Part shown: positions 19,273 through 34,200 of the stretch, one piece after another
Layout: each line of letters opens with the position of its first letter
Numbering within the stretch: position 1 is the first letter of the stretch
DNA from: Blastobasis lacticolella
Lineage: Eukaryota > Arthropoda > Insecta > Lepidoptera > Blastobasidae
Assembly: GCA_905147135.1 (NCBI GenBank)
Contig: LR990059.1
Coordinates: forward strand, 13,043,001 to 13,107,000
Reading direction: 5' to 3'
Length of the DNA stretch: 64,000 nucleotides
Notes under the pieces: generated by a model
Databases searched by the model: none
What the model saw: only the letters and a program-made list of their open reading frames with translations
What the model was told of the DNA's origin: nothing
Position numbers and translations under genes: made by a program

Positions 19273-22200
19273 TCATTGGCAGAGCATGCTCAGGAACGAG
19301 TTCGCGTATGCCATCGGCTTCACGTCAGGGTGTGGCTGTGGAAAAAGACACGGATTAGAACTTATACCTGATATCTGTGATGTATGTAGAGCTCGTCTAG
19401 TCTAAAATGACGCGCCCCACTACTTACTTAGTTGATTTCGATGTGTGAGTGCAAATATTGATAACGACACTTCATCTGTGTGGGAGCCAATGAACGACGC
19501 GTGCTCCTACGTTTGAATCTCACCGGCAACTGAATGACCAATTACAACGGCATTTGTATATGTATTGCGTCCATATTTTAAACTTGCTTGTGTGCGTTAA
19601 TGCGATAGTGGGGCGCGTCATTTTAGATTAGACGAGCTCTACTATATTAGCCCGAAGGATTGCCAGACTAAAGTGGCAGTTGGGAAGGAATATAGCTCGA
19701 AGAACAGATGGTCGATGGGGCAGTTAAGTTCTCGAGTGGCGACCACGTACCGAAGAACGCAGCGAGGGTAGGCCTCCTACAAGGAGGACCGACGACCTGG
19801 TAAAGATCGCAGGTACCTGGATGCGGAAGGCACAGGAGTGGCCTTGGTAAAGATCGTCAAGCAGTGGGCGGGCGTCTTTCGGCTGATATGATGATGACGA
19901 TGTTACTATATTTAAAGCATATAGATAATTAAATTTACTTAAAAAAATATTGAACTATTTTTGATGTGACACATCTGTTCGTGAGCCTTCATGATTGTCA
20001 TAAATTTTACTCCGACTGAAACCTCGGTATACATTAAACAGTAAAAATATAAAAATAATTTACTTACCACAGCTTTGTAAGTAGTAAAGTTAGGTCTGAG
20101 GTCGTTGCCCTTCATTGTGATGAAAGCACCAAGGTTGCCCATTGTATCACTGGAAACACGGAAACAAAACTTATGTAATATCTACCAAAACACAGAGCAG
20201 TACATTAAGCTTTTTAACCTCATTATATTAGGCGTCTTTTACGACGCAATGGAAGAGGTTGATGCAAACAAATTAGCACAGGCAGGAGATTTGAATGCTA
20301 AGCCACGTACAGTCATATTGCGTGATTTGGTGGTGTTGTGTATACGAAACTGTTTTACCCATGGATGTATGTTCTATAGCTGTAGAATAGAAGACTGTTT
20401 TACCCATGGATCTAAGTTATATAGCTGTAGAATAGGAACCTGTTTTACCCACAGATCTATGTTCTATAGCTGTAGAATAGGAACCTGTTTTACCCATGGA
20501 TCTATGTTATATAGCTGTAGATTAGAAAACTGTTTTACCCATGGACCTATGTTATGCAGCCGAATAATAGGACACTGCGTTACCCTTAGATCTACGTTAT
20601 GTAGCTATAGAATTGGAGACAGTTTTACCCATGGATATATATTCTAAAGCTGTACAAAAGGAGCCTGTTGTACACCATGGATCTATGTAGCTGTAGAATA
20701 GGAGGCAGTTTTACTTCATGGAAATATATTCTATAGCTGTAGAAAAGGACACTGTTTTACCCATGGATCTATGTCCTACACAAATCCCTGGGTAAAACAG
20801 TTTCTTATGTGTAACCCCGTCAAATAACACGACCGCAATTGTCTCACCATTCACATCTCCTGTCACCATTAACATTTGTAGGTTATACAACGAAACATAC
20901 CAGTAATTAGGCGCCGAGAACACAGTGATGCACTTCCCGTCGTGGGCTACCTCGTACCCGTCGTTCTTGACCTCGTGGCTCCTGATGACATAGTCGAGAC
21001 CGTTGTTCCGGAGAAAGTTGCTGGTGACGTCAGGGCCGAACTGGCAGCCCACGCCGCGCTTGGACGGCGCGCGGCCCAGCATCGGTTGGGGGTCGGACCA
21101 GAGCAGTTCGCACATTATGCCTGGGGGACGGTGCATTTTTAATACTCTAGGATTATCATTAGATGGATTAGACGCACGATTTCATGTACGCAAATTGAAA
21201 TTTATATTTGAGGCGGGCAACGCATTGGTAGCACCCCTGGTGTTGCTGATGTCCATAGGCAGCGGTGACCACTTTCCATCAGGGAGCCCAAATGCCTGTT
21301 TGTCTACCGTATTACATTTAAAAAAGAAGTATGGTACAGGCGGCCTCTACGCGTTAGAGCGTGAATCTTCTTGAAAACTCTGAGGTTTTGCTTACCCTAA
21401 ACCATGTTGACGTATAACAATACGACCAAAAGATTATATAAATTATCTCAGTCTACCATGTACGTTTTTGAGTTCGGAATTTTTTATAGCATTACTTAAC
21501 GATATATCGTGCATTAAACCACCATCTGACAACGACATAGAGAAGCAAATAGAACCTTCGAGAATATCCAGACAAACTCACCATTTGAACGGTATGGTTC
21601 CGGGTTTCTTACCGCGTACGTTATGTGACACATAAAATCCTTTGATTGATGCATTAAAAACGTTCCAGTGCTCCTAGGTTATTGTGTCGAATTTACGTAT
21701 CACAAATTAGTTATCAACTACTCTAGCTTATCTTCTGTTTGTGGTGGCCATTTTTGCAATTGCGTCAAAATATCTTGCAACCCGGCCAAAAAGTTACGCG
21801 GCAGGAAACCCGGAACATACCGTTAAAACGTGTGTCAAAAACCGCGACAGTTTAAACCATTAAACTCACCATCTTCCGGCGGTTGCTTATTCCTGTCGAC
21901 CTTCCGTATGTCGTCCAGGGTGACGTCGTCCTTCGAGAACAGTCCGCCGTGCATCACCAATACCTTTTCGTTGATACAGTGAGCTAGTGGTAACCAGTTG
22001 TATACTTCGGTGAAGAGATCGGCCATTTGGGAGGTGTACTTTGACGTCACCTCGCCACGGAAGCCGTACATCCGGTTCATGTCCAGGGTCTCGTGGTTGC
22101 CTGAGGAGGTTTGGATGGTCAGATGTTTTCAGATTTGATACCTAGATAGTCATTTTTATAAGACAGATGAGCCGCCCGACTAGATAAGTACCTTACACAA

Positions 22201-25200
22201 TATCACAGCCAACAATACATTTTTAAATACACTAGTGGGGTAACTTTGGAGTGACTTTTTGTTTGAAAAATGCGATACATTTGAAAGTAGTATTTTTTTT
22301 TAATTCTGACTATAAACCTGATGTTTTTGAAAGGGGAGGTTATTGCCATAATCTCTACGCTTGGCAAGCGGGTCGAGATCGCAGTGTTATAAATATAACA
22401 ATTAGGAAACACTGCTGCCCATTTTCCGCCTACGGAGACTCTAGATGTGTTGCCTCGAAAACATTAGTCACCTTGCACGACACCGACGAGTGTAAGGAGT
22501 TGGTGCTATTCCACTCTGCCGGACACCACACGGCCTACCGCATAACATAAATAAAAAAAATACCTTTTAACACTCACCTCTGGACATGTAGAAATGGTTG
22601 GGGTACAGCAGTTTAAAGCTAAATAATGTAAAGATGCACTCCACACTGAAGGATCCTCGGTCGACGAAGTCCCCATTAAACAAGTAGGGATTCGATTCCG
22701 ATGGCAGACCGTTCAGTTTGAATATGTTCATCAGATCATAATACTGTCCGTGGATGTCACCGCACACTGTGAATTTGTTGTCACCCGGCACTTTTATGTC
22801 TATCAGCGATGGCTGCTGCTGTAGATACGCTTTCACGTCGATTAAAATCTGTAAATTGATTTCCGAAGAGTTTATTAAACGTTGAAGTACATATCATCAT
22901 CACAGCACATAATAGTCCACTACGTGAGTTAGGGCCTCTCCTATTAAAGAGGACGTAATTGCCATAATCTCCACGCATGGCAGGCGGCTTGGAGATCGCA
23001 GTGTTTTAAATATAACAATGGAAAATGCTGCCGCCCATTTTCTACCACATCTTATGCCTCGAAAACATTAGTCGCCTTGTGCGACACCCACGAGTGTAAG
23101 GGGTTGGTGCTATTCTACTCTGCCGGACACCACATGGCCAATCTTTCTTCAAATTCTTATTCATAGCTGCTTTAAATCTCTTTAAATAAACAATTGATTG
23201 AGATTTGAACCATGGTTGCATGATCTGTAAAATATAGCCCCATATTTAATTAGCATTAGCATAGATAAACCTCAAAGGGATATAAATACCTTGTAAGCAT
23301 ATTTCTTGTGCAATTTCTTCTGGTTTTTGTAGAACTCCATTAGTTCAATTACAAACTTGAGCGTCACTTTACCGTCTTCAAGTGCCGGACCTTCATATTC
23401 ATCTTCAATTGCTGAAAAAATATTTTGATATTTTTAATAGATTTTTTTATAAAAGGTAATAACAGTAGACATCAACAGTAAAGGTGTGACCAAACACAAC
23501 GCGGCAAAGCCGACTATTGCCGTACAAACATTTCTTTTTTTTATGTTATACGGTAAGCAAGCAGGCAAGCGGGCCACCTGCTGTAAAGTGGTCACCGCTG
23601 GCTATAGACATTAGCAACACCAGGAATATCGCCAATGCGTTGCCCACCTCTATAACACGTTGCTCTGGCAGCAAAAAGGCAAATGCCCCTCCACTGCCAA
23701 AGCTATGGTTCCCCAAATCCTACCCCAAGGAGCATATCAAAACTAATTGCGCGGCAAATTTGTGTCCAGCTAATGCCACGCGCTTGCGCCCTGTAGGTGT
23801 CAACAGACGTTCCGATTTGGTTGAAGCCGACTAATCCTTACGAAGTACAAAATAAAGTCGCTTTCGAATTAATTCGGATGCGCAGGCGAACTTCGACGGG
23901 TCAAACGTCCTACCACGTGCCCCGCACACGAAAGCGCACACTTTATTTGATACTGCGTGCCGGACAGACGGGCGAGTAAGTACGCGTACTTGTGGCTCGA
24001 CAACCTTCCTCGCTAGTGTGTCAGCCTAAGTACGCGTACTTTAAAACCGCCGAGTAAGTTCGCCGGCGATCCAACATGTTTGATTTTTGCTTTTAGCTCG
24101 CGGCTCGCGGATTCGGCTAGCGCGTCTGACAGCGCGGCGCCGCGGCGCAGTGAGCCGCGAGTCGATTGTTTTACGTGTGTGCGCACGACGCATCTGGCCT
24201 GTTCATTTAATAAGCGCGATACGATATTTAAGACTGCTGTAGCATCTCTGGTATTTAAGTTAGCAGTGGAAGTGTTAACACTTTGTGTTTTGACACACGT
24301 TAACAAAATATATAATAATATTATTCCAATCCAGACCCAGACTGATAAGACCCGATACCGGGTCACGAACAATAGATTTTTTATTGTTATAAATATCTTC
24401 GAACTCACCCGATCAAAGATAGGGAGCCTAATATATTTTACAATCGCAATTTGTAATTGGCATGTTTGTGTATTGAACTAAAAAATCAACATAAACGCGA
24501 AACCGCAATACGATAAACAATATTCACAACACTCATGTTTTATACAAATTCAACTAGTCATACAATAAACTCACATTCCTGCTGAGGTTTCTTTGAACGC
24601 CAAAATCTACAAGGGCACATATTAAACAAATATTGTGCTACAAAAGTACAAAGAGAAAACGAATCTATGCAATGTCTCTTTAAAGTCGCTACACTCTTGA
24701 CAGAGTGGTCGTGGTCGTCGGTTGAGGGTTAGCTATGTAATGTACGCACTAGTATTATTTGCAACTAAAATCCCTGTCACAATCGGAAACAAACAGTTCA
24801 TTTATGATAGAATTAAAGATAAGCAATGTTATCAAATTATATTTTTACTTATTAATTCCTAATCTTGATGAGTATTTTATAGATAGAGAAAAAGTAAACA
24901 ATTATGTGTCTAGTTCAGAACAAAAGTATGAATAATAATATATATATTAACTTTAATTATTACGTAAAGTTATAACAAAGAATATTATCATCGTAATCCT
25001 AACGGTCCATCTCCGATTTTGCCGAAGTATGGTTTCCTACTTTCCTTTTCCACTTTGCCCGTTGGATCATCCAAATCCCGTAGGAACTCTTACCTGAGCA
25101 GGTTAAGGCACATATTTCCACGTATCTCTAGGGACGGCATACACAGCACGTGACCAAACCAGAGCAAACGAACCCCTTCAATCTTATCTACGATATATAT

Positions 25201-28200
25201 CTCACACAAAGTCCACCACGGATGTACTCGTAACAAATTTGGTCGACTCGTGCAACGTTGCACATCCACCGCAGAATTTTTTCTCTGTTTAAAACACCCT
25301 TGACCTCGACAAGGATTTTAGGATCACATGTCCTTGGCGTAAGCTCCCTCCATTTGGCCCAAGCTACATAGATACGGGACTTGACATCGTAGCCGATATG
25401 TCCGGACTACTCCAGACACGTACAGCACAGGCCCAACATACTTGAATTGTTTTTTTCTATTTACAGCATCGTACCCTATATGGATGGTTTCAAGATGTGC
25501 GCTGCATCCAGCCATATATCGTAGCTTCAAACCTTGAGTTTCAAGATCCTATCTAATGCGCTGATTACATTTGACTAAATTCATAGCAAAAAGCGCGAGA
25601 GCAAATCAAAGTGAAATGTATTGCACATAAAATAACGTTCATTTTTGTATCACGGCTTTTGAAAACCGGAACGACGCGAAACCTAATATAAGTGATACAA
25701 AAATGGACCTCATTGTATGTGCAATACATTCCATTTTGATTGGCTCTCACGCTTTCTGCTCTGGATTTAGGTTACTGAATTTAGTCAAATGTAATCAGCA
25801 CTTTAGTTAGCGTACCAACTCTGTTAAGCCATGGAGGCGTGATTGGTGCGGATCACTTTTTAAGTGATAAGGAGTTACGAGTCTTTTTAGGAAAAATATG
25901 TTGACCACGGCCAACTCGGCGGCCAGAGAGGTTTGGAGAATTTATTCTCCTTTACTGTGTGGCTGGCCAGTGGCCGTAGCCAAAGCCTTCGAAGCCCGTT
26001 TAAACTCCAGCTACAGAATATCTATACTAAACTAACGTTCAGCTTAACTAGCCCACGTGGCCCTTGCGGTCCGCATTCAACCAACTACGATATGTTTGGA
26101 GGATAATACCTATACGTCGCAGTGTCTTCGAAGTCATTCCAGAAAGCAGTCATTTCAGTGTCGGCGCTTTTGATTAACTTTATCCTTTCTATCAGCGCTA
26201 TGATACGATACGTCGAGCACTCACTATGCTCACCTCCAAGATACCATTTCGGAGTTCACCAGGCACTGTTACAGCGACCCGATTCCTTCATCCATCCGAC
26301 CCTGTGTACACCAGATTGTATCCCTGCCCGACATCCCTAGACTATGAGGCCGCCAGCTTAGCTCTTGGATGAATGCCACATCCACGTATCCCCAGTATCA
26401 GCTCACTCGAACTACCCGTGTGAGAGCCAACATTCAAGAGTAGCTTCCTGGTGGGCATTCTACTCTTTAACACTTCCACTACTAACACAAACACCAGAGA
26501 TGCTACAGCAGTGCTCAGTATCGTAGCGCGCGTATTAAATGGACCGGCCGGGTGCGTCGTGCGCACCGCGTAGTACCGATTGCGGACGCAATTGTTGCGT
26601 CGGCCGCAGCGAAAGTGTTAACCCTGGTCTCGCGTGACAGGGCAGGTAGCCCTCGCGAACATATCGCTGGTGTAGGGCGATACGCCTGCGGGTCGTTTAT
26701 CGGCGACGCCCTATCGCGTTCCTTAGGGTTCGAATAAGTATACCTACCTGATAATTACTTTGGTGGTAATAAAATGTCGCTACGCGGGGCCTATTGTCAA
26801 TGGAGGCGTAGCTTCATAGACGCGTATTCGTCGTTCTACGTCTGGTGTACGCATGCTTGCATATTATATAATCATCATCATCATCATCATGTTGTCGTTA
26901 ATGTCCCGGTTTCGCTCTCGGCAGGCGGGTTGGAGATCACAGTGATAAAAATATACCAGTGGAAAACGCTGCGGCCTATTTACCAGTCTACGGAGACTCT
27001 AGATCTTTTGCCTCGAAAACATTCACGGCTATAGTGTAGGAGATACTTACTCATTGCATCTAAATTAATTGTATCCGCAATATTCACTTCTTTCTTGTCA
27101 ACAGAAATGGCTTTCTCAAACGCAATCTTCTTCACTATTTTATTACACTCATTATATTTCATTTTTGCATCTTGGTCATTTGGCCTAACTTTGGTTACCT
27201 GCAAAAGTAAGTACACACTTTATGTAGCAAAATTACATTAATAGTAAAGTAAAATTAGTCACTATTATTTTATCCAATTAGTCACGTTGACACTGACGAC
27301 CTGAGTGGTTCAGAGGTCAACATGCCAGTCAGCCACGCAATAGCTAGCATCCAGAGTACAAGCTTTGCTTAGTTTGGTTAGTAGCGCTGTGTGAATTTGT
27401 CCACGGTTATTTATTTTTATTTATTTTATTTTCAAATAAAACCGTAGGTGTGTATAAAAATCTAATAGGTAGGTACAAAACGCTACGAAAACAATGACGA
27501 ATGTTGTGAAGTGCAACGCATGTAACATTGTTATCGACGAAATGTTGTCGTATATTCAAAATATGATATCTATTATCGACGAAAATACCTTAATACGTAT
27601 TTGCGTAACGGTATTCACCGGCATCAAACAGTCAAAATCATTGCTATTTAGAATAGAATAGAAAAACATTCAACATTTGAGTCAGTGTCGTGTGATTTAC
27701 GAGAAATAACAAGAAAAAGAAAAGAGAGAGAGAGAGAGAGCTAGACCAGATGTAATGCTAGTATTTGTAGCGAGACAATTAGAAAAGCTACCCCCAATTA
27801 CTTTTGACCACCTGGATTGCACGAAATTATTAAGAGATTTCGTTATATTACAAAATGAGGTAAATGAAATTAATAATTATTATGCGACCGTAAGACAATT
27901 AGGAGATCTTAGGTGTGATATGCACGTCCGATAACTAACGCTGCACTGGATGCTCATCCGAGATGACGATTTACGTAAACAAAAAACTGTCTGTGATAAT
28001 GCAAACGAACAACCTCCCCAATAAGTTCTGCCAACAACTGATGAAAACAAAATTATGTCGGAATGGCAAAAAGTAACGAGACGTAAGAAAAAACCAAAAG
28101 CGAAACTTAGTGGCAAGATAGGTACTGCTACGGAATACCAAGGATTTAAAGCGGCCGAGAGGAAATCTCCTGTTTTTATAACAAATGTGCAAAAGGACAT

Positions 28201-31200
28201 TGTGCACTGTGGCTGATATTGTGGACTTCATTTTTTCGAAAACCAAAGAAACGGTAGAACTAGTCAAGATTAATGTAACAAATAAAGGACATAACACACT
28301 TATACTTTGTATCACACCAAAAAATATCCCTGTTTATGGATGAGAGTCTGTGGCCACAGAGTATCATATTTTAATCGTTTATACAATTTAAACAAAAGTA
28401 TGATAACGCGAACCAAGTGGTAACCGGTGTGACAAATCCAAATAATGGATCCTAATGCGCTTATTACACATGCCTAAATTAAGTTACTAAATTCAGAAGC
28501 AAAAAGCGCGAGAGCAAATCAAAGTGAAATGTATTGCACAAAAAATAACGTCCATTTTTGTATCACGGCTTTTGAAAAGCGGAACGACGCGAAACATAAT
28601 ATGTTGATACAAAAATGGACATAATTCTATTTAAACTTTTTGCTCTCACGCTTTTTGCTTCTGAATTTAGTAACTGAATTTAGGCATGTGTAATAAGCGC
28701 ATAAGTCAAAAGAATTGAAATGTACACTCGTTAGTTTCAATTGTAAAAGTGATAAGAGATCAATGAGCAGTTTTCCAATAGGTATCTAAAGCATTCCTTA
28801 TCACTCGCTAGATGGCGCCCCAATAATTGTGGTAATAGAATATCGCTTGAAATAGGTACTTATCAAAGAGGATATAAACACTGGGTATCTTGTACTGGAT
28901 CATATAAATACATTTCAACAATTTTAGAGGTTTTAATAAATTATTACAAAAAAAACATCAATTTGATTGAGTCATTTCGTTTCATGGACGCTAGGATCAA
29001 GAATTAACGTAATTCAAACATAAAAAGTTTGTATTAAAATGGAACATAGTGCCTACTTACATAAATAATATTTTTTCATTTCTTTCAACCTTCAAAAGCT
29101 ATGTTTACATTAATAAACATTTTATTTTTAAGTTTAGTATTAGTTGGCTGCATGAAATAACTGCCACCATCATAGAGATTAAAAAAAGATTACCAAAATT
29201 GTAGGAGCGCCATCTATTGATGCTTTTTGAAACCAACTGACAATACCTACTGGAAAACTCGTCGTTGACTCAGTACTAGAATTGTGTAAAACTGCGGATA
29301 TAATCGCTTTGCAAGAAACTTGGCTGCGGCCGGACGAGATATCTTTTCTGAGCAGTGTATGTCAGAACATCAGCGATCGACACGTCGGCGGGTATACTGC
29401 GCGGGCGACCGTACGGAGATGTTGCGCCATGCCTACTGATACAGCGGACAACTTGTTGGGTGTTTACGGACTGCCTCAGTACAGTGAGTGCTATTGTAAA
29501 TGATTGCAGTGTCGAGTCTGTTTACATTATGGGCAATTTTAATGCCCGCACGAATTATTTTATAATGAGATCTTATGTTTTTGTGAACAGAAATGGAACT
29601 GTGTGGATGTCGATCATCTAGGCTTGTTATCTGACACTTACACGTTTATAAGTGAGGCTAATAACTGTAAGAGATGGCTTGATTTGATTACTGCCTTGTT
29701 ACACAGTCAGCCATTAGTTCGGTAGTAAAGGTCTATATTAAGTATGACGTATTATGATCGGATCATTTTCCGCTTTTTGTTGATTGTAAAATGAGTGTAT
29801 TGTCACAAAAATCACAACCTGTTCGCGATAGGTTAGTATGCAGAAATCCCACAAATGAAGAGATAGTCATATACAGCGGCGAGTGTCATACTAGAGTGAA
29901 AGTGGTGGAGTTTCCCGTGAAATTATCTGCATGCGCGGACCATTTTTGTGGCAACCGTGAGCAATTGGTGTATCACTACATAGTATAAAACAAAGTCGCT
30001 TTCTCTGTCCCTATGTCCCTTTGTATGCTTTAATCTTTGAAACTACGCAACGGATTTTGATGCGGTTTTTTTTAATAGATAGAGTGATTCAAGAGGAAGG
30101 TTTTTAAGTAAGAAAAAAAGGGTAGGTAAGGGTAAAATAGGTGTACGCGTACGAAGTCGCGCCGGGTCCACTAGTTATTGATAAATTGTATAATGATATT
30201 GTGTTGGCATTAACGGAATCCGCATCTATTGCTTTTGTTAGGAAGAAAGCAAGTAAACGAAAAACAGTCGGATGGAACAGGCATGTACGAGACGCGCACA
30301 GGGAGTCCAGTTTGAAGTTTGAAAATTAAGTGGGAAACCTATGTATGAGGGCGTATACAACGACATGGTGGTTTACATTCTGGTCGTATGTTAAGACTAA
30401 TGTTAGGGGTTCATCTTCTTTCCCATCTGTAATGGTTTATGAGGATATGTCAGCTGATACTGGAGAGGGCATATGTAACTTATTTTCTAGATACTTTGCC
30501 TCAGTATATCAATCACCTTCAAATGTAACTCGCACTATAAAGTACAATCAAAATTCAGTTAATACCATAAGTGATATAGTTGTTAGTCCGTCGGAATTGG
30601 TTGATATGCTGAAGTCGATTGATGTATCGAAGGGGGCAGGCCCTGATGATATGCCCCCCAGGTATATAGTAGAATGTGCAGATTCCCTTGGGCTACCTCT
30701 CTCAATTCTGTTCATTCGCTCTCTCTCAGAGGGCTATGTGCCTGAGATATGGAAATCTGCTTTTATTTCACCTATTTTCAAAAATGGCAATAAAAATAAT
30801 ATTATGAACTATAGGCCAATCTCTGTATATTTGCAAAAATCTTAGAAAAAGTAGTCCATAAACAAGTTTATGGAGCCATATCTTCCTCTATCATTCCTGA
30901 ACAACATGGGTTTGTAAAGAGAAGGTCCACCGTTTCCAATTTATTACTATTCAATTACTTCCGCTATGGATTCCAGTATGCAGATTGATGCAATCTTTAC
31001 AGATTTCCGCAAAGCATTCGACCGGATTGACCATCAAATCCTTTTGGAAAAGCTGTATCTAGCTGGTATTCATGGAAATCTCTTCAGATGGTTTACTTCG
31101 TACGTAAAAAATAGGTCTCAGGCTATCGTTATCGGCGGTCATTCCTCATCATCATGGATTGATATCCCTTCAGGAGTTCCTCAGGGTTCCTTGATAGGAC

Positions 31201-34200
31201 CCCTGTTATTCATCTTATTCATCAATGATATAAATTCATGTTTTAAGCATTCCCAGTTTTTATTGTATGCAGATGATATGAAGATTTTTAAAACCATCCT
31301 AACCTTGAATGACTGTGAGCTCTTGCAACGGGATCTTATTAGACTTGAACAGTATTGTATTTTAAATAAACTTGCCTTAAATATATTAAAATGTAGCTCT
31401 ATAACCTTCACGCGTAAAATGAATAAGATAATATACAATTATACATTACAGAGTCAATGCTTAGAGAACAAAAGCTTAATTAAAGATCTAGGCGTTTATC
31501 AAGACTCTAAAATTTTATATGAGGAACATATTAATAGTATAGTTACCAAAGCAAATAAGGCTTTAGGCTTTATCATCCGATCAAGTGCTAACTTCAAGAA
31601 AGTTAAATCTATAAAAGTGTTATATAGTTCGTTTGTGCGTAGTTCCCTCGAGTACGCACGCATCTCAGGTATGGAGCCCGATGTATGACAAATATATTAA
31701 TAGACTTGAATCTATACAAAAAAGATTTATGAAATATTTAGATTTTAAGTGTAAGCAATTCAATAGTAATTATGAGAGTAGGTGTAAACGGCATCACATT
31801 CTTCCCCTCGTGGTTAGACGGAATATTGCAGACATTATTTTCGTAATGAATATTGCACAAAGTAGAATAGACTGCCCTCAACTTTTAAGCCATCTTTATT
31901 TTACATTACCGAATAGAGCGATACTACGTCGACAACTAAATGTTTTATCATGTCCATCTTTTTCTACAAACTATCGTAAAAATTCATATTTCTGTCGTGC
32001 AATCTCGGAATTCAACCAGTCTGCAAACAAACTGAATATTGACATATTTAATTCAAATCCGAACTGGGTAAAGAGGCATTTAACAAATAATTGGTTTGAC
32101 TCTGTTGTCTAGTGTATTGGTGTGGTATTCTCTTTATTACTTGTTAGTAGTTAAGTACCTACTGAAATGTTAATTTTCTAAAGTACTATTATGTTAGGTT
32201 ATAGCCTCGCAAGGCAAGTCGCATCCCATCTTAGTTGTTAAAGCAGTATTAGCCAGTGACAAAGACCCTGAAATTGCAACTGAACTCCTGTCGACCAATT
32301 TAAACAAAATTCAGGAATGGTTGAAACAGTGGAGAATAGAGGCTAGTGCCACTAAATCAGTTCATATCACTTTCACCTTACAGCAGGGAAACTGCCCACT
32401 AGTTAAACTTGGAGAACAAGAACTTCCACATAAAGACATTGTAAAGTATCTGGGTATGCACCTTGACCGTAAACTTCTGTGGAATGCACATATTAAGGCC
32501 AAGAGACAACAAATCACCTTAAGGGGCCATCTCCACGAGCGAGAGAATCGCGACGTATCCGCGCTTCTATCGTCGGGTAATCTCCACGTACGAGCGATTA
32601 TTCCGCCAGCGTATCGTCGCGACTGGTAACGGAATCGCCGCATGCCCGCGGCGACTCGTAACGGAATCGCCGTGTTTCCGCGACGAGGCGTTGTGCAGTT
32701 TTGTTGAAAGAGTTCAGTTAGGTGCCAGACGAGAGCGAAATAAGTAGTGTCTCAGTCAATAAAATATTTTTTTATTATGGAACGCAACGCTGAAATGACG
32801 CTACGTTTGACAGCGCCAGTGTTGCCAAGCGCACGCCCGCCGCGCGCTCGCTGCGAGAGCGCCACATTAAGCGGCGAGCGCGCGGCGGGCGCGCCACCAG
32901 TCGCGACGATACCGCGGCGATACGCCGACGTTACGCGCGCACATTGCCACTCGTCGCATCGCCGCGATAATATCGCCGTGTGGAGACGCGTACAATTGAA
33001 ATCATTGAAATACGTGGCACGACGATAATATCGCCGCGATTCTCTCGCTCGTGGAGATGGCGCCTTAAATTTAGAGATCTGCAATGGTTGACCAGCCTGT
33101 CCCTACGGGGTGTCAATTCCGATGAAACCTGGAAAGCCTTCCCGGCTACAGGTGCTCCCAGGGGATGTTTAGCACGTCTAGGTCCCTTTTTGGCGAGTCT
33201 AGCATATCCAGTCCGGCCGGCCGGCTGGTACTCATGAGAGTTCGCCTCCTCCCTCCCAACCGCTACCAGAGGGTGCCCATGTTCTTTGCATAGAGCGCAA
33301 AAAAAATAAAAGGAAATTGATCAGTAGAAATTCTGTTCTCACTATGGATAACAAGTTATTAATCTACAATACTATATTGAAGCCTATTTGGACATACGGG
33401 ATCCAGCTGTGGGGCTCTGCGAGTGCCTCAAATGTAAACATTATACAGAGAGTGCAGAACTCTATCCTTAAAACAATTTCTAATGCACCATGGTTCATTA
33501 AAAACATAGAAGTCGGAAATAAAATATATTGCCAAACGCTATAAAGAAAGGCTGGAAGACCACCTGAATCCACTGGCTGCACACTTGGTACTGCAGGATC
33601 ACCAGAGGCGCCTGAAGAGGCTATCAGTTATGGACCTTGTTAACTAGAGCAAGTCTAACCAAGGAGTTGGTCCCACTGGGGAAGCAACTCTGAACGTCAA
33701 ATAATTCCTACATAACATCTGATTATACTTTGATGGACTGATAGCAGAAAAGATTCCAAAAAAAAAATTATTAAGTATTATTATCACAAGGTCGAAAATT
33801 CGGATTAATACAGAAAAAAATTCATAACTCGAAAACTATGAACAAACGGATAACATATATGGGGGTGATTCAGATACCCCACGACACCAAATTTTTTTAT
33901 CTGACATCAATGGTTCGGTCACCCTGTATAACTTATATAGGTTTGGAAAGACAAATGGCATCTAAAGTAAAGTTTTTACAATAAGTCGTATTACATCGAA
34001 CAAATGGTACCAATCATTAAACTAAAAACTGGACAATAGAAACAATGGTTAAAAACTAAAAACCCCAACTGCAGGCGGAGCCCCATTTTCATATAGGTGA
34101 CATGGATACTTATATTTAATCTAATATTTATAGACATTAAGAATGGCTCCCGCCTGCTTTCAAGTTTAAATTAAACTAATATTTGCACTATATACACCCA

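Larger units (their letters stand above)
32225..33650 (+). mobile_element. Jockey-like LINE fragment with two insertions
   Basis: The late reverse-transcriptase region reads [20 protein letters not shown] then [20 protein letters not shown] (to 32520), resumes as FRDLQWLTS after 33065, and resumes again as [20 protein letters not shown] at 33344-33403. A piggyBac-like MITE occupies 32523-33064, and a GC-rich insert of unknown class occupies about 33085-33310. The element is dead. Confidence 0.7.

Noticed and set aside
20105..20647. 180-codon plus-strand open frame with 15-residue repeats
   Set aside because: It starts in antisense of PP5 exon 8 and owes its openness to the 45-bp period of a minisatellite; there is no promoter, domain or splice support.
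20348..20800. CRISPR-like array
   Set aside because: Units are contiguous without unique spacers, and the genome is eukaryotic.
21003..21374. Plus-strand open frames opposite PP5 exon 7
   Set aside because: They are antisense shadows of the phosphatase exon plus a LINE tail.
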